Shown here in pieces: positions 12,211 through 24,562 of a stretch of 64,000 nucleotides of DNA (its first letter is position 1; each line of letters opens with the position of its first letter). The stretch is from positions 283,542 through 347,541 of the forward strand of contig JADDTR010000022.1 in assembly GCA_015345905.1 (NCBI GenBank), given 5' to 3'. Both the position numbers and the translations under genes were made by a program. The notes beneath the pieces were generated by a model, which was given only the letters and a program-made list of their open reading frames with translations, made no database searches and was not told where the DNA came from. Origin of the DNA: Aotearoamyces nothofagi. Lineage: Eukaryota; Ascomycota; Leotiomycetes; Leotiales; Tympanidaceae.

Positions 12211-12290
12211 AATAACGTGCAATAACGTGCAATAACGTGCAATAACGTGCAATAACGTGCAATAACGTGCAATAACGTGCAATAACGTGC
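12211..12290. repeat. Eight perfect copies of the decamer AATAACGTGC
   Basis: Eight exact head-to-tail copies of AATAACGTGC fill 80 bases. Each unit contains an ACGT core, the kind of core bound by bZIP and some bHLH proteins. The perfect identity indicates recent expansion by slippage or unequal exchange. It lies about 1.2 kb upstream of the sugar permease start and about 1.3 kb upstream of the preceding minus-strand gene. Confidence 0.95.
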
Positions 12291-13428
12291 ATGTCAGTTG
12301 GCCGAGAGTAAGCCCGAGAATCTGGAATGGATTGACTAAAAGCAAGAATTCAACGTTCAAATAAAGCCATGATATTGCGAATAACGGGTATGACGATGAT
12401 TGGTGGAATAATTAAAAGAAATGTATGCCTTGGCGCCTGATGGCTGTTCTGTTGACGATTTTTTTTTGGAAAGAAACCAGTCACTGGGCTATTTGGTGGG
12501 CAATTCTGGATCTTTTAATCACGAGACTGTCACGAGACTGACTGGACACGACACTGTGCGAGATTACCACATGCAGTATCAGTGCAGCTGGCCAACTTTC
12601 TTGCGCTGCTAACGGAGCATTTCAGCGGTGGTTAGTTTGTATCTATAGGAACGAGAACTTTTCTGCTGCGCATGGCAGTTTTCTCGTTTAGGGATAAGGT
12701 ATAGACAAACTTAAGAATGCTACGAAGGCTACGCGTGGGCAGTTACACTATAAAGTAATCGATGACAGTGGATGGGTTTATTCGGCTCCCACCCACCCGT
12801 CTTGGGGTTCCCTAGCGGGGAAGGGCAGAACAGGATATATCATCAAAGGTTTGCTTGCTTGCTTCCTCGCCTCTCCCAGAATCCCCTCTTGGAAGAAGAC
12901 GCATCCAGTAGGCGCCTTTAGTAGAATGAGGGACCATAGGGTTCTGCGACATCTTCCCCAGACAGTACAAAAGGGCCAAGAGAGAGCTCAAAATAAGGTG
13001 TTTGGCGGTCACATCCACGATTCCCGATGGGGAACAGTGGTCCGCTGCGGGTGGGTCCCTCGCCCTCCAGCACGCGTTAGGCGTAACGGGGCGATGCCCG
13101 AGTTCGCTGGAGCATGAGTCTTCCTCAGCAGCTCGAGTGGAATCGAATAAGAATGGCATGTTCCCAGTGCGGACGGGATAATTGGAAACCCTATTCCTCC
13201 ACTGCTCTTCTGCACCGAGCAACAGCGATATCAGGAAGAGACACCAGGGTGCCTGCCAATAGGATGGGAAGACATTTGATGGGGTTTCTTATTGAAGACT
13301 ATTTATTTTGTTCCCTACTGTCGCTGCAGCCGAAGGCGACGACGACTTGTCGCTGTGCTGCCGAGTTATTGCTCGTAGACGCTGCTTCTTGGCCGTGAGC
13401 GGATCGCAGATCCTGGAGAGACGCAGCG

Positions 13429-15308
13429 ATGGGGTTTGGACGGGCAAAAGAGGATCGTCCTACGCCGAAGGAGGTATATAGCTGGCGGGTGTATATGATT
13501 GCGCTCTTCGCCACATCAGGTAAGCAGCTCACTCTTCTCCTTGTTCGGTTCGGGTTCTGCCCGCCGAGGAGAATGGCGATGGTCGACTAGAGGACGATGC
13601 ACTAACGTCGAGAAGGATCATGGATGTTTGGTTACAATAACGGAGTTATTAGTGGCTGTATCGTCTTACCTAGTTTCCATAGAGACTTCAATTTGCCTGC
13701 TACAACCACGACCAAGTATACAAACATCGTGTCCAATATCGTGTCGTTTCTACAAATTGGTGCGTTGGTTGGGAGCTGTCTGGTCTTTCCCGTCGTGAGG
13801 CGTCTTGGAAGGAGGATGGCTATGGTGTGTTCGGGCGTTACTTTTTTCGCCGGCACCTGTATGCAAGTCAGTTTCCCCGACTCTCGTGGTGGCGTACCAA
13901 GTACTAATAGGGTTGCCAGGTCTTCTCCGGCGGATCTCTTGATCTTATGTATGGCGGCCGCGCCGTTGGAGGTGTTGGTCTCGGCTTCATAACTGTTCTC
14001 GTCCCCATGGTATGTTTCCTGCCCCGTCTATCATGGTCTCATGTCCTGCTAAAGAGAGCATCGACAGCTGTAATGCTGCAAATGATCTGCGGATTATGTC
14101 CCCATCTACCTTCAGCGTACTAAGATTATATAACAGTATATCTCAGAGATCTCTCCTCCAGCAATTCGAGGCTCGCTTGTCGGTCTCTACGAGATCAACA
14201 ATCAGATCTCCTCCGTCATTGCATTCTGGTGCAATTATTTCGTAAATATCGGGGTTTCATCTTCTCTGTCGCGCCAATGGCAAATTTCACTGTCTATGCA
14301 ATTAATACCTGCAGGTATTATATGCCTTGCTGCCCTGTTTATCCTCCCCGAGTCACCGCGATGGCTCATTGAGCAGGGCCGCAGCGGAAAGGCCAGAGAG
14401 ATCCTCAGTTATGTCCGCCATCTGCCTCCGGATCATGAGTATATAGCCTGCGAGATTGACCAGGTCGAAGAGGCTTTGCTGAGGCAGCGACGCTCGATGG
14501 AAGGCAAAGACCGCTGGGAAGTTTTGCGAGAACTAACATGGAAGGGAAACAGCAACCGCCTCATCATCGGCTGTCTGTTGATGTGGGGAGCCAACATCTC
14601 GGGTATCAACGGTGTTAATTTCTACACGCCCACCATTTTCGAATCCATTGGCTTTGATGCCACGTCCACGGTCCTGCTCCTCTCTGGTTTCTTTGCGATT
14701 TCAAAATTGGTCGCTACCTGTGTGTCGTTGGTCTTCTTTATCGACAAGCTTGGACGCCGGAAGTTGCTGATGATAGCGAGTTTCGGTGTCAGCGTGACAC
14801 TATTCTATATTGGCGCTTTCACCACTGCCACTGATGGTGGAGGTGGGAAGAAGAGTGCTGGTGGCTGGGTTGCCATGATTTGTGTATTTGTCTACGCAGT
14901 AAGTCACCATCCTCTCTTCTCAGATCAGACCTCCTAACATTTCAGATGTCCTTCTCAGTTGCATGGAACGGCGTACCTTGGGTGTACTGTGCCGAAATCT
15001 TTCCTGGGAGATTAAAGGAGCTTTGTATGTGTATAACAACATGGAACCAATGGCTAGCGCAATTCATTGTGGCACGTGTATCGCCCTACATGCTCAGCTA
15101 CGGAGTCGGTAGCATGTTTTACTTCTTCTTTGCCTGCTGTACCGTCGTCGCGGCCTTCCTAGTGTTCTTTTGGCTCCCGGAAACAAAAGGGCGGACCCTG
15201 GAGGGCATGGATGATGTTTTCGGAACACCGTATAAAGATGCTGAAGAGCAGAACTTGCGGGCTACGGAGCTGGGTGGGGAGGTTGTCAGAGTCAATACTA
15301 CGGTTTGA
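13429..15308 (+). CDS. Sugar-porter family MFS permease
   Basis: Five exons (13429-13519, 13616-13866, 13920-14009, 14137-14898, 14946-15308) give 518 residues, the usual length for a fungal sugar/H+ symporter at the plasma membrane. Family marks in order: FGYNNGVISG in the first membrane segment, RRLGRRMAM between segments 2 and 3, GGRAVGGVGLG, a YISEIS motif at the start of exon 4, PESPRWLIEQGR ending the first half, DKLGRRKLL, and PETKGRTLEGMDDVF ending the second half. These are the standard sugar-porter signatures. The substrate (hexose, disaccharide, quinate or similar) cannot be settled from motifs. The start ATG at 13429 gives a normal short cytosolic N-terminus. All splice sites are GT-AG; introns are 47-127 bases. 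Confidence 0.92.
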
Positions 15309-16614
15309 GACTCGTGCCTGCGTGACGATTGGATAGCGTGGATAATTTGGATTCTAGAGATGAGTGATGGACGAATATCGAGGGCTTTTGGGGGCGTTGT
15401 GGCAGGTCTCGGGGCGCGGGCCGGCATTTACAAGATTGATGCTATATGCAACGCCATGGTACCAATGGAGTTCGGTTCGGATCTACCTGATAGGGGCCTC
15501 CATAACTAGTATAAGCATATTAATTCACTGGTTCATAGGCCTGTCCAAGCCAATCAGAGGGGCGCAGAGCTCCTTTATCAACAAGTGCAAGTGGTAAATA
15601 TAGTAACATGTTATGTCTGGCCCTGGCCCACCGAGTTTTCAGCGAAGTCCCCTCCCCACATATTCCGATAAGATGTTACACAGAGGAGCTAACGCAGTTG
15701 TAGCCCGGGTGCTGCACGGCGGCAACCATCTGTGGTTTGTGATATCGGTCCTTCCTGTCGACGTAGTTTGCACCGGCTCATTGGGAGGTTTTTCACCACA
15801 TTCCACGAAAGAGAATTCTCTGCTGCAGGGCCTCTGGGCCATGCCGCGGCCTGGGTGGAGATCACGAGACTGCCCGCGGGAGCCTCTCCGTCCATGCTGC
15901 ACCGCCGTCGCCCGTGGAAGGTTCGAGCGACGGACAGAACGCACAGAACGGCTGGGCAATGATGTATGCCCCAAAGGCCGCACGCACCGCAGGCTTGGCC
16001 CGCAGATCTCGGAGGGCGCTGGCAGCGAGGAGGCCTGTGGCGGGCAAGATCGCGATGGCTGGACATGGGATGTTCGCTGCGCACAGCAAGTCACGGCATC
16101 CACCCAGATGCTGTGATGGCAGCCGCACCGCGCGCGCACCGCCCGCGCATCAGCCCACTGCCGCTCGTAACGTGAGTGCCGCATTCCATGATGTCACCGC
16201 CTGACTAAGCAGCCGTCGAGCGCGGTGCGCGCCGTGATTGGGCCCGCGCGCCCTCTGCCCGAGCTGCCGAAATATCTCCGCGCCCCTTTGGCTTTCCGGA
16301 CGGCGGCTTGCTTTCGTCTCTGGACACGGCAAGGAGCCAGGCTCAGCAGCTTCCCGCTGTTGACACGCAGCTGCGCTGGACAGTCGAAGGACACTGGCGC
16401 CACTAACTGCAACGAGACGCAAAGATGCTGCAGCCCTCGACCTCAGCGCCCGTGTGGCTCCTGATCCGGCCGAGCACTCCGGGATGACGAGTAGCGGGAG
16501 CAAACCTTGGGATTTTCCATTGGGATATAACAAAAGGCACATTCCTCCGTCTCGATTATATTCAGGGTCACTCTTCGAACTGCATTGACTGACAAAGCGC
16601 CTGCTTGCTACGAA
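15309..16614. other. Spacer between two MFS genes
   Basis: About 1.3 kb of GC-rich DNA. Open frames on both strands overlap one another and translate to arginine/proline-rich, motif-free peptides. The region presumably holds the terminator of the sugar permease and the promoter of the DHA1-type transporter. I see no gene. Confidence 0.55.
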
Positions 16615-18742
16615 ATGGAAGGTCCCGATACTCCCGACGTTCCTGACCCGTCCCCATACTCACCTACTAGAAGTTCTACCATCAAGACAACACATAGCAA
16701 TCCATCGCAAGGTCCTTCGAATGGCGACTCTTCGAATGGCGGTCCCTCGGGACAAGGCCTTACCCGTGTCGCAACCAAAGAGGGGCCTCTAGATCCTACA
16801 TTCGACGTTAATCTTCCCTATAATACTTTGAGCCGGCATGCCACCTTTGAAGAATACACCACCGAGAATCCAGCAGGTGAAATACCCGGACCCTTGGAGG
16901 AATCTTCAGATGGACCTGCACGCCGGGTCACGAGAAGTGCCACCGCCCGAACAGCGCACCTTGGCCGCACATCTAGTCGTTTATCCAGACGTCTCTCCCG
17001 TGTGGCCACGAAAGAAGGGCCTCTAGACCCGGCATTCGATGTCAACCTGCCCTACAATACGCTAAGTCGAGAAGCAAACCTCCAGGAATATACCACGGAG
17101 CACCGGTCTGGCTCGATCCCCGGACCTGTAACACCAGAGGGCAAACGTTACAGACTTGTCACGTTCGTTCCCAATGATCCCGAGAATCCAAAGAACTGGT
17201 CGAAAAAATACAAGTGGTATTGCACAATGGTGGTGGCGTTTACTTGCTTCACGGTGGCTTTTGATTCTGGTATCATCACGGCCGACACTGCTGGAGTTGA
17301 AGACACATTCGGAGTCTCGGAAGAAGTCAGTCTTTTGACCATCACACTTTTCGTTATTGGTTTTGGAATCGGTATGTTTACATGATGTAATATCTAACGC
17401 TTATGCGGCTAACAATTACCAGGTCCAATGGCGTTCGCACCTCTTTCCGAAATCCTCGGACGACGCATCATCTACGGATCTACACTTCTTGTCGCCGTCA
17501 TATTCATTATCCCCTGCGCGGTTTCCCAGAACATCGGTACTCTTCTCGTCTGCAGATTTATTGACGGGATAGCTTTCAGTGCGCCAATGACGCTTGTTGG
17601 AGGCACGCTGGCAGATCTGTGGACAAACGAAGAGCGTGGGGTTCCAATGGCCATGTTCTCTGCTGCACCCTTTCTTGGTCCGGCGATTGGGCCCCTGGTG
17701 GGGGGTTTTCTTTCGGATGCCAAAGGCTGGCGATGGCTCTATTGGCTCCAACTTATCATCAGTGGTTTCGCATATATATTGATCGCTTTCACTCTCCCGG
17801 AAACTTATGCACCGACTATCTTGGCCCGGAGAGCAAAGAAGTTGCGGAAAACAACGGGAGAGAAGGACCACGTTACAGAAGAGGATCTTGACTTGAGACC
17901 ACTGGGAGAGCGTCTGCGCATCTTCCTTATCAAACCCTTCCAACTGCTCTTGCTAGAGCCTATCGTTTTCCTTGTGTCTCTTTACATGTCTGTTCTCTAT
18001 GGCCTTCTTTACATGTTCTTTGTAGCGTATGCTCCTCCAAATATCCCAATCATTGCAGCACGGAAAACTAACAACCACAAACAGATTCCCTATCGTCTTC
18101 CAAGAAGGCAAAGGCTACAGCGCAGGCATCACAGGCCTTATGTTCATACCCCTCGCGATCGGCATCATCCTCTCAGCCGCCCTCTCGCCACTAATTAACA
18201 AGCACTACCTCTACATGTGCAAAAAGTACAACGGCCGGCCACCGGCGGAAGTTCGCCTCATCCCCATGATGATCTCCTGCTGGTTCATCCCCATCGGGCT
18301 GTTCATCTTCGGCTGGACGGCGTACCCCGACCTCCTCTGGCTGGGGCCGGCGATCGGCGGCTTCCCGGTCGGGTTCGGCTTCCTCTTCCTGTACAACGCG
18401 GCGAACAACTACCTGGTGGACACGTACCAGCACCAGGCGGCGTCGGCGCTGGCGGCCAAGACCTTCCTCCGGAGCTTCTGGGGCGGGTCGGTGGTGCTCT
18501 TCACGGTGCAGATGTACCACCGGCTCAACGACCAGTGGGCCAGCACGCTCCTGGCCTTCATCGCGCTGGCGTGCTGCGCCATCCCCTTTGTCTTCTTCTT
18601 CTTCGGCGCGCGCATCCGGCAGTACAGCAAGTTCGCGTACAGCGAGGACGAGGAGAAGCTGCAGGAGGCCCTGGGCGGGCCGGACTGGGAGCGGAACCAG
18701 GAAGACCTGCAGAGGCAGATGAGCTATGGCAGCACGCCGTAG
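16615..18742 (+). CDS. DHA1-type MFS exporter with duplicated N-terminal segment
   Basis: Three exons (16615-17371, 17423-18026, 18085-18742) give 672 residues. After a long cytosolic N-terminus, the protein has [11 protein letters not shown] before the first membrane segment, then [29 protein letters not shown] and [14 protein letters not shown]. These motifs mark the 12-segment drug/polyamine:H+ antiporter group. The N-terminus carries two copies of a ~46-residue block (about residues 48-94 and 125-171), both with [23 protein letters not shown] and EYTTE, joined by an arginine/serine/threonine linker. The start is the ATG at 16615, as the upstream frame lacks an ATG. From about 18230 on, codon use becomes strongly GC-ending compared with exons 1 and 2. 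Substrate unknown; export of toxic compounds or polyamines is the usual role. Confidence 0.9.
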
Positions 18743-20347
18743 AAGAGTTCCCTTTTTTTTTTTTTTCTTTTCTCTGTTTGTGTCATCTTCTTCTCTGCGG
18801 CCGTGTCTGGGCGGGGCGTTTGATGGGTCCGATCGATCGATACGATCCTGGAGATGCACATGCGTCTCTTGTTTTGCATTTTTTTTTTTTTAGTTTTAGT
18901 TTTTAAGTCCCTTGTGGTTCTCGATTCTGAGCATCTCGCATGCTTGCAACTGGGTGGAGTCAGATTGTCAAAGCATAGCGGAAAGCAAAAAAGCAAAAGG
19001 CAGCCTCGAGCGAGCGAGCGCGGTTCGTTCGGACCTGATGCGAAATTACGGACTTGGATATGGATTTTTTTATTTATATATATATATATATATATATCTC
19101 TGATACCTGTAATCTAGAGCCGGGTCTGGTCTGGTCTGTCTACAGTGCAGACCTGGGGACGGAAAAAAAGACATGAAAATTAATAATAATAATATTGGAA
19201 AAACTTTGCTTTGCTTTGCATGTAATGTAATGTAATGTAATGTAATGTGATGTGTCGAGGGGTAGTAATGGGATGGATGGGATGGGATGATGGGATAAGT
19301 AATGGATGATAATCTGATACTTGCCGTCTCCTCCAAAAAGAAAAAGAGTCAAGTCAGTCAGGACCCGGCATGGGACGGATGGAACCCAACGCCATCACCC
19401 AAACACTCGACAATACAAATAAATGCCCAGGGCTAGACAAGAGACAGGCTCTAGGATACTGTAGCCTTCTAGCCCGGACCGCACGCACGCTCTCCGCCCC
19501 CCCCCAAGAGGTTCCAGAACAAACTAAAAGAGTAGAGTAGAGTAGAGAGTCTTCCAAGAGACAGGCTCTAGGATACTGTAGCCTTCTAGCCCGGACCGCA
19601 CGCACGCTCTCCGCCCCCCCCCAGAAGTTCCAGAACAAACTAAAAGAGTAGAGTAGAGTAGAGAGTCTTCCAGAGCCCCTGAGCTGCTGGCTCCGTGCAC
19701 GGAACGATGACGCACGCATGCATGCATGCAGTGGCGATGGGCTGGGGGCGGCCGCTTATTTTTTTTTTTTTTTTTATTCACGCGTCGGGAAACGGGGATG
19801 AGGCTCTTTGCTGCTGCTGCTGTTTTTCGGAGGGGGCCTGTGGCGTTTGATGGGGCTGAGGGATGGGATGGGATGGGAGGAGTGGTGGTGGGCTTAAAGT
19901 AAGGAGTCGACCGTCTCTGTATCAATCGACCGTTCTGGCCTCAGGGTCGCCAGGCTGCCAGGCTGCCGGCACGGCCTCCGAGACCGAGACAGCGCGCTAG
20001 GCCGGACGCGACTAGGCGGCCGCTGGGCGGGACTGGCGGCAGCTGCGAGGGCTTATCAGCCGCTTCCGGCTAGCTTATCTGAGGCTCAAAACGAAAGAAT
20101 TCAGACGTGGGAGCGAGAGCGAGAGGGCGGCTTACCGATTCCGCTTGACGGACGACCCGAGTTTGATATTTACATCCCCACAGCTTCACGGCTTCACGTC
20201 CGCACCTCCTCACATCCCCATCTCCCCCTTGATGTGCGCGCCGAGAGCTGCCCGCACCGCCCGTCAGCCGCGCCGACGAAGCCTGTGACCACCACCAACA
20301 CCTCCACCATCACCACCACCACCGCCACCACCACCACCGCCGCGGCC
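18743..20347. other. Spacer with homopolymers, dinucleotide tract and a tandem duplication
   Basis: About 1.6 kb with T runs after the transporter stop, a (TA)n tract near 19075-19097, an ATGTA pentamer repeat near 19220-19245 and the 117-base tandem duplication at 19439-19671. The last part, rich in CACC trinucleotides near 20280-20345, is the likely 5' leader of the zinc-cluster gene. No gene is seen. Confidence 0.6.
19439..19671. repeat. Near-perfect 117-base tandem duplication
   Basis: Two adjacent copies, 19439-19555 and 19556-19671, both running from AAGAGACAGGCTCTAGGATA to a GTAGAGTAGAGAGTCTTCC end. They differ only around the internal C run and one or two bases. Such near identity points to a recent event. 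The frames seen here on the minus strand are by-products of the repeat. Confidence 0.92.
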
Positions 20348-23056
20348 ATGGAGGAGCGAACAACGGGCCAGCCGGCGCCGCAGAGCGTGGACGAGATCAA
20401 CCACATCATCAACCACCAGCGCAAGATCCGCAACGGCTCCGCCTGCTACCCGTGCCGGCGGCGCAAGGTCAAGTGCGACGGCAAGATCCCGTGCGACCGC
20501 TGCGTCAAGCGCAACTATCCCAACCTCTGCTCGTACGTGCCCAAGAAGAATCCTGCGAGGCCGCCGCTGGCCAACGGCGACGTGCCCGAGTCGGTCGTCG
20601 TGGCCGGCCAGAAGCGCGCGCACTCGATGTCGCCCAACGGCTTCCGCAACGTCCATCATCCCCATACCGAGGCGCAGGCCTCGAGCAACAATGCCTCGGA
20701 GACGGAAGGTCAGTAGCAGCCCCCCCCTCCCCCCATCCCCCATCCCCCTATCTCTCCCTGTCCTGCTCTGTGCCTGCCGGCGGGGCAGCGTCACGCTTCC
20801 CGAGCGGCCTCCTCTCCCAGGGGGCGCGCAGCCAAGGGGCAACGCGGCTGACTGGTGCACAGGCGACGAGCACCGCGGCACGACTCGATTCCTGGGGACC
20901 AATTCCATCCCGGCCTTTCTGATAGACCAGAATAGCGACGGGGGCAAGTCGAACGGCGGCACGCCCGAGAACCTGCGCCGCGAGATCCTGCCCATCCTGG
21001 GGCTGCAGAGCCCCATGGCGCCGTACCCCTTCATGTCCACGGAGAACATGGAGAAGGTCCTGCCCGCCGACCGAGAGATTCTCAAGTGAGCCGCGCCGCA
21101 TTGTTGTTCCCGCGTCGCGACATCAGCTGACCTGTCCCAGGATCTTCACGTGCTATCGACAGAACGTGCATCCGTACTGGCGCATCCTGCTCGACATCGA
21201 CGACTTCGAGTCGACCCTGTGTGCTTACCTCGAGGAACGGAGTACCTTTCTCGGCCTGCAGGACAAGGACAACCCCATACGCGACGTGGCCATGCGATGG
21301 ATGGCTCTGCTTTTTGCTGTTATGGCCTCAGGCATCCAGTTTTCTGATCTCTCACACAAGCTGCGGCTCTCTCAGTCGCAAGTGTTTGGTAAGTCTCGTC
21401 TTCGTATCCCTGGGAGTCGCGTTCTGATAGCACGTCCACAGCGCAGAGCAGCTTCCAATGCTTGAGGCTCGCCAACTACCTCCTCCGGCCCTCGATAGAG
21501 TCGATCCAGGCATTATTAATTATAGGTCACGTGCTCCAGAACGATATGAAGGCCGAAGCGGCCTGGGCACTGTTGGGCATGACTGCTAGACTTGCCCAGA
21601 GTCTTGGCTTGCACCGAGAACGATTCAACGAACCTCTGGTCACGGCAATGATCAAGAGAAAGCTCTGGTAAGTCTGGATACGGAGCTTGGCAGGCATCAG
21701 CTAATCGTCTAGGTGGACTGTTATCTGGCAAGACAGTCTTCTCTCGCTGTCTTTTGACCGTCCCCTCATAAGCACAGCAGTTGACCTCGAAATACCCCTT
21801 GAGCAATCGTCCCTCACAGAGGGCTTCTCGTACACAGTTGCCATGTACCACATCTGCAAGATGGTGCGCAAGGCCGTAAATAACGGCACCGCGCGAACAG
21901 ACTACAATGAGATATTAAAAGACGTGTCGGAGGTGGAGAGTATCGCTCATCGACTTATACCCCGACTAAAGGCAAAGGAGAACTGCAAGACGGTTCAGGA
22001 TCGTCTGGAATATTTTGCCCTGCGATTACACAGCTCTTTCGTTACGTCGGCACTATGCCGCCCGGCTCTGAGCCGTAGCAAGGTCGCACCAGCAGAGCAG
22101 GAGCCGAAGGCCCTGGTCGCGACGATATGCAGGAACAACCTCGCCGAGACGGTGCGCATGTACCTCAAGATGCACTCCCTCGGCATCACGCCCACGCGCT
22201 CCTGGGCCATCACGCACAACGGTCTCAGCTCCGCCCTCCTCCTCGGCATCCTCGGCGAGACGAAGACGAACCCGGAAGTGCGCGAGCTCCTAGGCAGCCT
22301 CATCCGCGTCCTGTCGGTCATGACGACCAACGACCAAGGCAGCATCTCGGAGGTCGACCTGGAGCTCGCGGCCCCGCACTCGCGGGCGCTGGCGGCGCTG
22401 CGCAACATCTACGACCACGGATGGCCGTCGGTACCGCAGCAGCACGCGCAGAAGGAGCCGGCCAGCGCGGAGCAGACGCAGAACGGCGCGAATCAGGGGT
22501 TCGTAGACGTCGCGCCCAACTCGGCGGCCGGGGTGGGCGCGGCGCAGCAGCAACCTGGGTGAGTTTGTTATCTCGTTGTCTTGTCGATGGATTTCATTGA
22601 GAATCTGCCTGCGTGGAGATGTACCCGAGATGAGACGTGTGGAGATGTACCCGAGATGAGAAGCGCGGAGATTTGGTTAGGGCGTATGCTGACTGATGAT
22701 TTGCTTCCTCAGGTCGGGCTTCGAGTTCCAGCAGGACTTCAATTACTTCCCGCCCTTTATGGACCAGTCGATGAACATGTCACCGATGGAGGTTTACGAC
22801 TCGATCGTCTGGGGTATGTCTGCGTTGATTTCCATTCCGTTCCCGTTATCTGCATTCCGTGCTTTGATTCAATCCGACCTGCTGTGCGGGTGAGGCTGGG
22901 GACAGGTGGCCGTGCGCGTTTTGGAGGATCTGGAGATGCCCCACGAGGAGGAACGGAGGCTAATCATTGATGAACCCTACAGATCCCGCCCTGTCTCTTG
23001 ACAACACGGAACCGAACATCATCCCCGAACAGATGTTCTGGCCGGCGCCTTATTGA
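20348..23056 (+). CDS. Zn2Cys6 transcription factor with fungal-specific TF domain
   Basis: Seven exons (20348-20708, 20863-21085, 21141-21388, 21442-21667, 21713-22558, 22713-22813, 22983-23056) give about 692 residues. The binuclear zinc cluster spans residues 33-61 with cysteines at 33, 36, 43, 49, 52 and 61 (CYPCRRRKVKC then CDRC). The middle homology region follows, with SIQALLIIGHVLQND, TARLAQSLGLHRE and the WTVIWQDSLLSLSFDRP stretch, as in the fungal-specific transcription factor domain. The C-terminal part is glutamine-rich and ends FWPAPY. All six introns keep the frame at GT-AG sites. The fifth intron contains a 25-base direct repeat (GTGGAGATGTACCCGAGATG...). The target genes are unknown. 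Neighbours (an MFS exporter upstream, a peptidase downstream) do not define a pathway. Confidence 0.9.
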
Positions 23057-24562
23057 GGATGTATGTTTATTTTTTATACATGATATATATACACCACACC
23101 ACCCGGGTGGATTGGTTCCATCTGATCGACCCTGTCCAGAAACAGGACCTCTCTTCATCACCACCATCCATCCATCTCTACCGATCGCGAGACCTCCAAT
23201 CAGAACCCCCAAAAAAACCCCCACCCGAACCAAACCACCCCGCAAACCAAGGAACTACTAGTAACACGACGTCTTAAGACATCTCTCCGGATCTCCGGAT
23301 CCCCGAACCCCATCTTCCTTCTCATCATCTACGGCGGCGGCGGAACCCTCACGTTCCCTGGTCCCGCGACCGATCACACGTGGATCCCAGCGCGCGGAAA
23401 CATACCTGGCGTTTTTTTTTTTACCCCCGAGGGAGTTTTTTTGGTTTTTTTTCTTTCTTTTTTTGCTGCTGCTGCTGCTGCTGTCGTTTTATATATCACT
23501 CGTGCGTGCGTGCGTGCATACATACATACATACCTCTTTCTGCGTCTGTGTATCTCTTCTGCCTGTAGCTTATAGACTTTTGATTTTTGATTTTTTGAAA
23601 TTTCTTTTTCTCCTGCTGCTGCTGCTGCTGCCGTAGGTGAGAGGGAGGGAGGGAGGAGGGAGAGGAGAGAGAGACCGCCTCTCGAGGGGTAGAGGAAGAG
23701 GAGAGAGGGAGCTAGGCCGGGCCGGTTCCTCGAGAAAGCTCGATGGAACGAGAGCCCCCGAGGGCCCAAGGGTCTCTCGGGACCGGGGAAACCAACAAAG
23801 GTCGGACCGAGGTGAGCCGAGTTCGTCGCGTGAGCTGGTCTTGCGGGAGGGGGGGAATGGGGGGAAGGGAAAATAGCATTGTCCTGGCTCTGGCCGGCTC
23901 GTTGCTCGCTGCTCGCTGCTCGTTTACTGAAAGCATCCTTAATCTGGCTATCTCGCTGCTCTGTGTTGGCTTGTGTGGCTTGTGTGACTTGTGACCTGCT
24001 TGCTTCCTTTCCTCCCGCCCACCTTCATTGCGGCCACTGTTCACCCCCCCCCCCCTCCCGAGACCCCTCGCACATGGAAGAAAGAGTTGAGATGGGATGG
24101 GATGGCGACCTTTCATGGCGTCGTGATCAATGGTGGTCCTGTGGTTTGTTTGTTGGCTGGGTTGATTGATGATTACGGCATCAAGATCCGGATCGCTCGC
24201 TCACTTTCTTTCTGTATGGCAGGAGGGTGACCGTTGGGGGAAGAAGAAGAAGAAGAAGAAGAAGAAGAAGAAGATGATGAGAGGGGGGTTGCGTGTCGGA
24301 TATGATGTGATATGGTCTACAGCCGTGTACTGGGCAAGGAAGGGTCTGTGAAAGAGGGGGAGGTATATATATATGTATCAGCGTATCATCTCACGCGAGG
24401 CGTATATCTGCCCAGCGTTCGATTCTCAGATCTCATATCCTCCTCCTCTTCGATTAGATTAGATTAGATTGGATTGAATCTTCACCTTCACCTTCACCAT
24501 CATCTAGCCTCCCCCCCCCCTCTCCGGCCCACCCCCCCTCTCCGACCCACCCACCCCCCTCA
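23057..24562. other. Low-complexity spacer
   Basis: About 1.5 kb between a plus-strand and a minus-strand gene whose 3' ends face each other. It holds CTG and GAA trinucleotide tracts (GAA run near 24241-24275), long T, G and C runs, and a GAGGGAG-rich block near 23637-23710. Frames here are repeat by-products. No gene is seen. Confidence 0.65.

Larger units (their letters stand above)
10882..13428. other. Spacer with degenerate repeats and a decamer array
   Basis: About 2.5 kb between an unrecognised minus-strand gene and a plus-strand sugar permease. It contains the degenerate repeat at 11280-11463 and the decamer array at 12211-12290, listed separately. Candidate frames at 11431-11682 and 12812-13222 on the minus strand show no recognisable motif. 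The last few hundred bases before 13429 should hold the sugar permease promoter. Confidence 0.5.

Noticed and set aside
12812-13222. A 136-codon minus-strand frame upstream of the sugar permease
   Set aside because: No motif, no clear splice partners, and it overlaps a comparable plus-strand frame.
15639-16184. A 181-codon minus-strand frame and its plus-strand partner
   Set aside because: Both are arginine/serine-rich with no domain and lie in GC-rich spacer.
18191-18906. 222- and 229-codon frames opposite and beside the MFS exporter
   Set aside because: They are shadows of its very GC-rich last exon, which keeps all frames open.
20264-21085. A 273-codon minus-strand frame opposite the zinc-cluster gene
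   Set aside because: It is antisense to exons with a confirmed zinc cluster and runs through an intron; its arginine-rich content reflects GC bias.
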